NCBI GenBank assembly: GCA_013398015.1
Contig: VZRR01011618.1
Location: 1,660,021-1,724,020, forward strand
Length of the DNA: 64,000 bases
Direction: 5' to 3'
Source: Oreocharis arfaki
Lineage: Eukaryota; Chordata; Aves; Passeriformes; Paramythiidae
The notes beneath the pieces were generated by a model. That model had not been told where the DNA came from. It worked only from the letters and a program-made list of their open reading frames with translations, and ran no database searches. The position numbers were made by a program, and so were the translations under genes. This document shows, piece by piece, positions 12,201 to 23,300 of this stretch (position 1 is its first letter; each line of letters opens with the position of its first letter).

Positions 12201-15200
12201 TATTTTTTCATGCAATTTCCATAATGCAACATGAGCCCTTCTCAAGGAAAAATGTTTGTGTCCCCCATTTTTGTCTCTCTGGGGAGCACTTTGCAGGAGA
12301 TGAATGAGGGTCCCTGCTTTACAAAGCACATGGGAAGCTCCCTCAAGGAAGCAATGCCACAGTTCAAGTCTAGCCAGCTTCATGTGGAACTTCGAGGCTT
12401 TTTATCTAAATTGCTGGAGAATTATAAAGGCCCCACATCTACTTGTACATGAGAGGTTTATCACACACATTGACATGAAAGACTAGCCACCAACAGCTAG
12501 TGAATCCAGCTATCAACATGCAAAACCCCAGCCAGATCTGTCAACATCTGTCAACCAGACTTATCTCTTCAATGCTGTCTTAAAACTGTATCACAATAAC
12601 AAATGTAGTGATAATGAAATGCAGAGTCTGGTACCATCCAAAATTCAGCAGCTGTGGTATTTGCCATGGAGCTGAACTCCCAAGTTTAAGCAGCTTGTGC
12701 TAGAAAGTGGTTCTTGTAGTGCAGCAAAGAAATTCAATGCAGGGGAAAAAGGAGATTATTCTTCTGTGTATCACCCGGGCTAAAACTTGTTAACCACCCC
12801 TAACTGTAGCTCTCCCTCCTGTGCTAATCACATCTGTAATACTCATTCAGCTGTTTGTTCTGTCCCAACAGTGAAGCCAAGGTGATGGCTCCCATGGATG
12901 GTGGGGACATTGCCGGGGTACAGCCACCTCCTCCTCCGGTCACTGCAGACCCACCAACGCTGGTGTTCGTGCTGATTTTTGCAGCACTCTGGAATGCCAA
13001 ACCCATTTTCAAACCATGGGTGACCATCTTCCCTGATGGCCCTTCACCACCAGCTAGGAGGGTGCTCTTCTGAAAAACCTGAAGTCATCCACTGCTTAAT
13101 CATCTGAGCCTTCCTCTTCTCTGATCTCATATTCTCTGCAATTAATTCAATGTAACTTCAGCTGTTCATTGAGGAATTGGGAAGACCTTGACCAAACAGC
13201 TCTTTTCTTTCCTCCCTGCCCATCAGTCTGCAGTCTCCTTGCCTCAGGTCTCAGCCAAGTAAAGTGAAAACTTTTCCTTTCACTCGTTTCCCTTTCACAA
13301 TAAAACTCACATCCAGGCCACTGCTCAGGAAACCACAACTTCCACCAGGGCCAGCCCTGCCTCAGTCTCCTTTGCCAGGCCCTATCTGGGTATCCAGAGA
13401 GGAACCAGCTCCTGATCAGGATGGACAGGCTCCTGCTTCCCAGTCAGTGCTGACAGCACACACCAGCTACATCCAAGCCAGTCCCACACACCCCTGCCAG
13501 GGCTCATCTTCTGGAATTCTGGGATTGTGGTGAAAGGAAGATGGAAGAAAAGAGAGATGCAAGCCCCTTGAGCTGCACAGAGAAGCTTGCTACCTAAAGG
13601 CATTTGACTGCCTCAGAAAGAAGAGGTAAATTTAAGGAACCAGCAGCCAAGATACTGTTTTGCTGAGTTTGAAATCTCATTTTTATGCTTATCTCATGCA
13701 AAACTGGAAATAACACTGGTCACGGTTACAACCTGCTAAGGAGAAAACTGGCAACAGCCAGTGCAAATGAAGGGAAATTTTCTGCACAAAAACATCTTTC
13801 TCAGAAAGCACCCTTCAGAAAAACAGATAAACACACATACTTGCAGAGCAAAGCCTAACCCCTGCAATCTCCAAGAAGGTTTGTTTTCGGAGCAACTCAT
13901 CTACAGTTCCCCACCATCTCTTCCCTGTCCCTCAGCTGGAGAAGATAATTCCTGTAGGTCAGTTGGTGTGAGCTTTCCCTAATCTGTGCCCATGAAAGCT
14001 TCACCAGCAGCAAGGAGTCTTCAGTGACAGATGAAGCTGGACAGGCAGCAGGCTGCTATTTCTCCACAGAGGTTCATACAGCTTTACATATACTATCACC
14101 ATTTTGGATCCTCCCTGTGATCCCAAAGCAAAGAATTGTGAGGAATAAAGAATATTTTTCTAAAATTGGGTATTAAGAGCTGAGCATGGCCCCATCTCTG
14201 ATCTCACCATACAGAAGAAAAACCCAGAGACCTCACTACTCCATGGAATCCAGTCCCAAAGAATAGATCCAGTCTTGAGTCCATTTGAAAGTGATGCAAG
14301 GCCTCCAAGGATGGAGTTGTGGCTCTAAAACTGGAGAAGTGCTATGCTGAATGTGCTGTTTTTCCACCTTCTCCAGCTACCACAGGGGCAGCTCATTGTT
14401 ACCGCCCCCAGCCTGCTCTTGGCTGGTTGTAACCATGCCAATGGAAATCCCTCCAAACTGCTGGTGCATTCCAAATAAATGGGTCCTACTTAGCAACTGC
14501 AGCTGAAGCAGTGGGGAAGGATCATACCACCAACCAAGCAAGCAGATCAGAGAAGGAAAAAGCTTCCAATAGGTGATGATGAGCAGGTGGGAAGCAGTAA
14601 GTAGTTCATCTCTAAGAGAAATGTGAACAGAGCCTTACAGTCCCTCGAGCAATTCCTAGGAGGGGCTGCAGGAGCCCCAGCCTCATGTTAGCACTTTATT
14701 TATAGCATTGCCTTCCTGTTCATAACCTTCCCAACTGCGAATTGCAATTTTTCCTTCCCCCAGCATTATGGTGATGGTTTGGAACATGGAGATGGTTTGG
14801 AAAGGGGCAATTTGGCATCAGAAGTCTAAAAAGCAGATACAGATGACATCCTAAATGTATCTTTTATGAGTTTGGAATGATTCCTTTAAATTAAGATCAG
14901 AGTCTGTGACAGCTTCTGGTAGTGTCGCCAATAAGGAAATAAAACAAAAAAAATCAAGAGGTTCTTAAGCATATGTAGTCTCAGAGATCTGGGTATCTTG
15001 CTTTCCCTCATGCAACTTTGAACTGCTTACCAAGTGCTTCCTAAGGAAAGTGCTTCAATAATTTTGAATTGCCTCTTCATCACATATGCCCTCAAACCCC
15101 AACATACTTCCAAATTCAAGGCTTATAAAAATTAAATGCTCCAATAATTCTAAATTGTGTTTGTTCAGTGTTACTGGAGCCTGGCCATTCCTTCAGTTTG

Positions 15201-15448
15201 GGGATTTTTGTTTTGTTTGCAGCGGGCAGAGGAAGAAATGCTTTCTATTAGTGCTTCAAGTTGGAAGCTGGTCAAACAGCATCACAGCAGAATGATTCAG
15301 CAGCCCCTGAGCCGATTCACTGTGTGTCGTAAAACGGGATTAGGAAAACAACAATGCCAGGAGGAGAAAGAACCCACACAAAGAATCACAGCAGGAGAAC
15401 AATACCAGAAAGAACAGAGGGGAATAATCCTCACTTGGCTTCTGAGAA

Positions 15449-15500
15449 GCAGGTTGGATGACCTAATAGGTGGCTTTCAATGCCCTTCATTCCCCATGGA
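15449..15500 (+). mobile_element. CR1 LINE fragment (3' end), sense on plus
   Basis: The words AGGTTGGATGACCTAATAGG and the following TTTCAATGCCCTTC resemble the CR1 3' end (AGGTTGGACTAGATGATCT...TCCCTTCCAA). Only about 50 bases are recognisable, so the call is tentative. Confidence 0.5.
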
Positions 15501-17213
15501 GTTGCAGGGTTCAGCTGCCCAGATCCAGCCACCACAGCTTAATAAATGTCTCTGCATGGACTGAACCACCCCAGGTGTTCCTGTGTGCACATCTGCAGCT
15601 TGTTCTCATTTATCTGATGAGACCATGGTCCCCCTCTGGCACAACCCCAGATGCTACTTCACAGCAGGCAGGAGCTTATGCAGAACTAGTGGTGGAAGTC
15701 CGTGACCATTTAGGACATGAAGCAGAGGGAGCAATCTCTGAGTTAGAAACCAAAAAGCTCTGTTTTCTTAGTGTTGCTCAAGAAGATACACACACATGGG
15801 CAGCACATCAAAGGAGCAGAGGTGTCAAACTAAGTGTACTTCCTAGCACTGTCCTGAACAGGAATTAAATTAAACATATATTTTGTGATCTCCTGAATCC
15901 AAGTATCGGCGACCACCTATGGCCAATGCCAAGATGGAAAAGGAAAGCATAATTTAAAATCTATTCTCTGTGAACCTGAAGATCTTATTGACAGCTTTGT
16001 TTTAAATTAGGCCATACCTGTTACAACTGTGGCCTTGAAGTGACAGAGGAAGGCAGGGACTCTCTCAGGAGTTTTACTAGATCAGCAGTGGTTGAATTAC
16101 TCCTATGCAGAACACAAAATCACAGCTTCACGCAATTGAGGAAAATCAGACAATTATATCACAATTCCAATAAAATTGCTATATCCAAAGTTTGGTAGAG
16201 ACAGAAAAACAAGGAGGAAAAAGAAAAATCTCATATGCCATGGTCTCTTCTTGTAGACTGAAAAAATGATAAAGTGCATCCTTGCAAATAACTCACTGCA
16301 GGATGCCTGGAATTTTATAGAAACTACTGCAACTTGTCTCCCAGTGGGGAATAACGGAGGCATGAGATAAGAAATCAGCCATATCCTAACTTGCAGTGAC
16401 AGGTGCTGTAAAAGGAAATGCCCAATAAAGGCTTAATATACAGGAAGATGGCAAATAACTGTCTGGAATTCTGAAATAAGAAAGCATAAACCAATTCTCT
16501 AATCATGTCTAATCAAAGAACACTATCAGTTGCTAAAAACTTCTAGGAAAAAAAATGGGTATTGGAGAGGTGGTAGCATGCCTGTCTTCGTCAGTAGTGT
16601 TTTGGGAATATTTTAGCCTGCAGAATTTAATTCCCTGTTATTACTTCTGAGCCTGAAGGTGAAAATCATAAATCAGAACCATTCATAACATGCAATAACA
16701 GGATGAAATAGTCATAAGGAGAGTTACATGATGAAATCCTTTGGGACTGTGTGTAACCCTTACAGTCCTTGATGATAGCATTAAAAATTCTTCTGTCACT
16801 AACATCTATTCTTCCCTAATTCCTATACTAGTCTTTCCTCTTTCTTCTCTCCTAACATCTCCAGATTTTTGTGTCATATGGCATTCCTTCCACCCTTCTT
16901 CCCTGCTGCCCTAAATATATGTTTAAGGCAAAATCATAGGAAAGCATTCCATGCTTAAAAAGATGGGCAGGTTTTAAATCACACTGTAATTACTACCAAG
17001 GGCTTTTAACACCCAAGGAGCTTTCCCAGGGAGTTTTGCTCTGATTTCAGGACCCCCATTGTTTTTATATAGGGCTATTTGGTCCCATTTGTAAGGGGGC
17101 TACATTTTGAGTAATAAAGAATGCAATGGTCTAAAATAAAATAACACTGTCCCCACCCTTCTTTTACCTTCTCATAACTGAGTTAAAAAAAAAAAATCCC
17201 AACCCATGATGTG
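15496..17213 (-). other. SLC15A2 3' UTR and downstream flank, end not placed
   Basis: The 3' UTR must start at 17213, but I cannot place its end. On the minus strand there is an ATTAAA at 16626-16631, about 0.6 kb past the stop, without a clear GU-rich element after it. An AATAAA occurs at 14696-14701. No coding exon or repeat is recognised in this stretch. Confidence 0.4.
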
Positions 17214-17390
17214 TTAGAGCTTTGTTTTCTGAGTAACAAGACCAATCATGTTTCCTCTGCTTGAGGTCTCTCTCTTCTCTTCTTTTTCTTCTAGGTCCTC
17301 TGGATCCACACTGACATAGAAATATCCCATGATGGAGAAAATAATGCACACAGCAAAGAGGAGAACAGTGAACAAGACAAATTCAGCCCA
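17214..17390 (-). CDS. SLC15A2: SLC15A2 exon 22 (coding part), residues 669-726 and stop
   Basis: The exon encodes TM12 (WAEFVLFTVLLFAVCIIFSI), then an acidic and basic cytosolic stretch (DPEDLEEKEEKRE) and the tail GNMIGLVTQKTKL before TAA. Human ends GNMIKLETKKTKL. The terminal T-K-L fits a class I PDZ ligand, and mammalian PEPT2 is reported to bind PDZK1 through its tail. The acceptor is TTTCCTAG|TGG. Confidence 0.97.
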   Translation of the reverse strand, partial: WAEFVLFTVLLFAVCIIFSIMGYFYVSVDPEDLEEKEEKRETSSRGNMIGLVTQKTKL

Positions 17391-20300
17391 CTAGGAAAGA
17401 AAAAAGAACAGCAGGTCAGGAGACCCCAGACTCTCAGTCTGGAGAATATCTGTGCACTTCCAAGTGCTTTTTAAAGAGCTGGGTGAAAATTATTTTTTTG
17501 TTTCCAAAATGGCTCACAAGACAGAAACTTTCTCATCCTGTTTTCTGGTAAATGCTTGTACACAGACTGTAATTACAAATATGTGATACCTCTTTAAACA
17601 AAACAGTTAGATTCAGTTGGTTTCATTAAATCTTTTTTTTACAAATCTGTCCTGACTGGAACATTTCTACCAGGGCTTTTTGCCTACAAGATTCTTTTGG
17701 GAGAGGCAGGTTCATGCTGGCCAGAAATAATACCCAGTTCACACCTTCATGGCATCATCCCAGAGGTTTCACAGCCTGAAGTAAACTACCTCTGCATCAT
17801 GACCTCCCCCTGTAAGCCTGACATCTCAGGGGTGCCACAGGCAGCTGGCCTGGCAGGATTCCCAAGTGAGACCCTTGAGTGTCCCCTGGTCTCATTGTTT
17901 CTGGTGAGCAACTCAGCCTGTGGCTGCTGCTGTGCCCAGGCTCCAGGTCCAAACACAGCCAGCCCGCCCAGAGGTGAGCTCCAGCAACGTTATCCAGTGC
18001 AGGTCAGTTATTTCCAGACACTGGGAGGGTCAGGGAGGGCCAGTGCTCCCCAGGAGAGCACCACTGAGGGCCCTACAGAGCAGGGCCTGGGGGGCAGCTC
18101 GGAGTGGGCTGCTATCACTCAGGTCCTGATGCGCAGGAGCCTGGGGCTGAGCAGAGAAGCGGTGCCTCCAGGACACCCAGAAGCACCAGAAGCCTGTTGT
18201 AAAGCATTACCTCTGTTTTAAGAGCCAAATCATACCTGTGCCATTGGTGCAGCCTCGGCAACAATGAGCACAAAGGTATTCCCCACAGCCACCGTGAGCA
18301 GCCAGCCTGCCTGCAGTACCGACTTCATGCTGGCTGGAGACTGAAAAGAGAAGGGCCTGATCAGTGGGAATTGTGCTGTGCCCTTCGGCCCTGCTTCACC
18401 TTCTGGTGTCCTGCCCAGTGTAGGTATCTCTGGGCTCAGCCTAGGAGATGGTGGAATTTCCTCTGTGTGCAGTGGTTAATCTGTGGTTAATCTCAACAGC
18501 TGCATACAAGGAGCTTTCAAAACATGGGCAGGAGGACATATGAAGAAGCAGGACATGCTGTTGTTGCAGAGCTGAATCCGGGTCATCTCCAACCTGCATC
18601 ATCTGAAATGGTACGATCAGGACGTCCAAAGAGCCACACAAGCCCTGCAGCTTGGACTCTGGTGCCAGGTGGCTGTACACCTTTGGGAAAGAGACTGGAT
18701 CTTGACGTTAAATTTCCTGCTGAGAACAAATTTTTCACATCCCATTACAGATCATCCCACTGTATTAATCATCCTCATTAATAAACATCTGCACTTTACT
18801 CCAGGGATAAATTTGAGTAGCTTCAGTAGCTGTTTGACCATGTAATATCTCAGTCCTCTCTTCTCATAAACCTCCCCAAACAAACAATCAAACAATCCAT
18901 TACACATTCATTGCCCTTTGCTCCCTTGTTATAACCTTGCATGTTTAGACCCCTTCAATCTCTCAGTTTAAAGCAGGTGCCAAGCCCTCATGCCACCCTG
19001 TAGCCCTCAAGATACCTCTGCCTTTATATCACTGAAAAATACATATCACAAAATCCTTCACTAGGAGAAAACCCTGATATTACAATATCCAGAGCTTTCA
19101 CATTAACTATCCAGTTCTGTTCTGTGTTCTCAGGTTTACCAGAAAAGGAGATTTCCAAGCATCACTGAGAAGGGGTACCTTCAGAATATGAATTAATTTA
19201 GCCTGAGGGCACCCAGCAAGGTGTGCTATAATCCCACTTTCAGCTGATGGACAGACAACATCGTTAGTAAGTGTCATGGCAAAGGAGGTATGACAAGTCA
19301 ATCACAGATGCTGGAATAAATCCTGAAGTCTAATTGTGAGGCACTTATCTTTAAGTGGAGTACCTGAGAATAGGAGAAGGCCAGACCCGTAATGGAGAAC
19401 ATCACCTCCCCAGCAGATATTAATAAATATTGTGGTAACTGCCAGGCCATATGGACATTGTTGGCTTTGATGTCTTCTGACTTCCACGTCTCAACAGCAC
19501 CTCCAGAAATCTAGCAGGAAAATAAAGGCACACTGATTAGCTGCTGAAAGATCAGATCGTTCTTAGCCTGGACAATAACAGCAAATTTACCAAAATAAAG
19601 TTTTAAGCAAAGGTGGAAAAAAAGCTCTGCCTTCAAAGCAAACTATGGCTCTCAACCCTGCCATTTCCAAGCCTGCTGGGAATGGGGCGACTCCTGCTGT
19701 GCAGGGCAGAGAGAGCAGGATAGAAGCATTTCAGCTCACTCAGGTACCACAAGAATTCCCTGAATTATTGCAAACCAACAAGTTGTCTTCTGTAATGGGG
19801 CTGGGAAAAGCTTGTGAGGTTCCAGTGCAGAGCCTGTGACCTGCTGCTGTCCCCAAGGTCAAAAAAGGATGACAGGGTAAGTGCTCATTGCGTCCATGTG
19901 GTCACTGCTCCCATTTTATCAGCACTGTACAACTTCCCTGCCATATCATTGACACCCAAACAAATTCAGCTCAGGAATGCCAAGAGTAGCAAAGACCGCT
20001 CCATATCACATCTATTCAGATAGTTATGGTAGCTGTATTCCTAATTATTTTTGTTTGTTTTCCCAGGTGTAATTAATACTGCCTGTGATGCACAGAGGCT
20101 GAAGCTGAGAGAGATTTGACTACAAGCCAGGAAAACACTAGATTGAAATGACTTCAGGCAGAAAGCCCTGTGTTTAAGGAGAGTACTTGGGAAAATACAA
20201 GGGATGTTTATGAGATGTTCTTAATCACCAATCATTGCCAGGGAGGCAAATCAAGAGACTGTATTTCAGCAGGCTAAAAGGGGTGAGAGGAGAGCTGTGC

Positions 20301-23300
20301 ATTGCTCTTTAGCCCATAAAGAAATGTCACAAGCACCATGCTGTAACTGCACACTGAGGAAGGCTGGGTAGAAGGCAGCATCCCCATGATTTAAGTTTCG
20401 CAGTTCAGCTACATTAGCAGACTAATATATTGTATTCTTGGTTCTTCTATATGGCACTCCTGGCAGAGGAGCAGGGCTCAGTACAAATCACTGCAATAAT
20501 TAAAAGTGATCTTGGCCTCAAGCAAGCTAACTCTCTGCAGAAGACAGAAACCACAGAGAGAGAGAGAGATGGAAAAACAGAGGCTTAAAAATATTAAAGT
20601 ACTTAGCACAAGGTTCAGAAGGGCTGAGGCACAGAGCCACCCTGAGCAGCCAGGGCTATAGCAGGGACTTTTGCAGATGGGACCACAAACTGGAATCCTT
20701 GGCCACAGTGACATGGGACACATCTACCTCAGCTAGCCCTGACTCTTGTGTTACCAGAGGCCCTGGGGCAATTTTCTTAGTGTACCATTTTTCATGCAAC
20801 TTCTCTATCTGGTTTCTCATCTGGTGAAAGAGGCTTGCAGCCATGGAAGAAGGGTCTGGCCAACATCACTTCAAGTGTGTGTGTGTTTTGTGTACATAAA
20901 TCTCTACACTCACAGATGGCAGCATCTGCTTGTTCCCTCCAGGGCTGTACATCCCACTCCAGCTACTGGAATTGGAAAAAAAAAATACCAGGTGCTTCAT
21001 TGCTATATTTTTCCCCCTACGTATTTGGACTCTGCAGACGTGAACAGCTCCCATTAATTGCCCAACAGGGAGATGCTACTGCCAGGGAGTAGCTGACAAC
21101 ACTCTGCTCTGCTCATCACAACACAGTAGCCAGTCTCAGGGGGCAGCTTAGCAGTGTGTCCTGTCAGACCCCATTTGTCTGTGTGCCTTTGTGGTGGAAA
21201 GGTTAAAATGGAAGCTAGGCTGATCACGTTCATCTCCGTGGCTCCAGCCAGCTGGACCAGGGATGAAGCAGTGTGTCTGAGAGGCTGGCAGGCAGGGAAA
21301 GGAATCTACCCTCTCAGCAGTGCTCAGAGCCCATCAGGGCTAGGCTGTTCAGAAAACCATGCCTTGACTTTACAGTTGGCTCCAAATTAGCTGTACAGAC
21401 AGCGAGAGGAGGAAACAGATGTACAACCTCACCAACCTCCTCCCTCAAGACTGTGTCCCTCTTCCCCCTATGCATAATCTACAAATCTTGGGAGATCAGT
21501 CTTTAGTTCAGTAAGCTAAATGTGAGGATAGAGCAGAATGTTTCAGCAGTTTTTTGGGTGTGAGGCACCACCAGGTACAGTATTTTAAAGACCACAAGCA
21601 GAGTCAGCTCTTGGCAGATGGTAATAACTCTTTGCAGTGCTCTGGGTCAATGTTAACTGCTCAAGCATGGCATGAGACCAGCAAAAACCACAGACCACAT
21701 GATTTTCTATAGAGGATTTCTATCCAGGAAAAGATTTTACTTCTTTTTAACCCATGCAATCTGACACAATCACAGTGTAAGGTGGAACAAATACACACTC
21801 ACCTGGCTGATATAGGTACCAAAACCTTTTACTATCCCTTTCATAATGGACTGCCTTCAGATGGTTACTGCCCAGGGATCACAGAGGGACAAAGCAAGTG
21901 AGAGCCACCAACACAAGAACAAAAGCACTGCCAGAGAGTAGAATAGGAGCATGTCACCATCACAGGAACACTTACATTAGTTATCACAATGGTGTATGAG
22001 GCACCGAAGTCAAGCAGCCCCAGCTCCAGGGGGAACTCTCCTGTTTCAGTTATGCATTTTCCACTATTATATCTAGATAAAAGGATGAAGGACAGTATTT
22101 CTCAGTTAGTTCCCCAAACAAAGAACACAGAGCAGAGCTATCAATCATGTCCCTGAAATGGAGCAGGGAGGACGCAAGATGTAAAGATGCAGTAACGCTT
22201 ACATCAGAAAATCACTGGAATTCTTGCCATCTTATCCTTCCAGAAGCACTTGGACACTGACTGGTCACCTAATAACCATTGCTAACATTTTTAAATGGTT
22301 TCTGCTTCTTCTTAGATTTATTTTCTTTTTTAGAAAGAAAATCTTAATCTTAAATCTTTTCTTAGATTTATTTTTCTTTTTTCCCCCCTCAGGTTTATTT
22401 TCCCCCCAAAATTTGCTCCATTCCCTCAGGAACTGTAGGCCAGACAAGTAGTCAACAGGAACTCAGAGATGTGCACCCAGAAGCCACTTTGTTTACTTAC
22501 AGTAGAGCAAATTAGCCTTCATATTTGTTCTCCTGATTTTGGATGTGTGAGATGGCACAGAGGCTCAGCAGCATTGCCACAATGGCTGCTGCATCCTACT
22601 AAATTGCAGCAATAAATATTTTGGATGGAGCTGATGCAGAGAAAAGCCATGAAGCTTGTTTTGAAACATTGAAAATGCTAGAAATACCCTACAAGAGCCA
22701 ACTCCAATGCTGCCAAACCAAGGCCATATGGAGCCCCTGTCTAACAAGCCCAGCCTGCAAAGCCATGTAATGCTACTTGATGTTACCAGCCCACATACCA
22801 ACACTTTGTAGCAGAGAATATGGATCGGCCTTTCCCTGAGAGCACCCTAACACAAGGAGCTCGGGCCTGAGAGAATTACAAAATTAAGTAGGCACCAAAT
22901 GGCACAGGAGACTTTACCATGCCCCACCTCACTCCACTGACAGATGCACAGGAATGGCTTGTCTCTTCCCTCCAGGCCCCCACACAATGTGAATAAAAAC
23001 TTCTGCACACACACGAGTAGCCCAGAGCACCTGCTCTGCACTGAGCCGATAATTCTGCTTTTTTACAAACATCTGCCCTCACAACCACATGCCAAGACAA
23101 TAGCAATGAAGGTTTTGCTATTAGGCTGAGAAAAGCCTCTTTGTATCCAAGGAAATGCCTCAGCAAGGACATTCAGCTCAGGAAGGGAGACTTACATGTC
23201 CCTCTCCAGCAGCGAGTACTCAGAAGCACTGTAGTTTTTCTGAACAGCAATGAACCTTTTGCTATCAATGGTGAGGTTGACATCTTGGCTCAAACCATTG

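Larger units (their letters stand above)
258..15448. other. Intergenic region downstream of SLC15A2, no gene recognised
   Basis: About 15 kb in which I recognise no exon of a known family on either strand. Several open frames of 60 to 200 codons occur (for example 3393-3977 plus and 10738-11229 minus), but none shows domain homology, splice context or a recognisable motif. AT-rich stretches at about 7080-7650 and 8220-8400 contain homeobox-like core words and no repeat, so non-coding conserved elements are possible. Simple runs are listed separately. In human the next gene in this direction is ILDR1, convergent; its exons are not seen here. Confidence 0.6.

Noticed and set aside
12855..13073. 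Proline-rich open frame preceded by an acceptor-like CCCAACAG
   Set aside because: No recognised family and no matching partner exon on either side.
19364..19510. First thought that the essential TM10 glutamate (E595 in PEPT1, E622 in PEPT2) was lost
   Set aside because: Counting back from the C-termini of the human proteins shows that residue is the Glu of AGEV, which is present here as E619. Only the nearby, less critical Glu is replaced.
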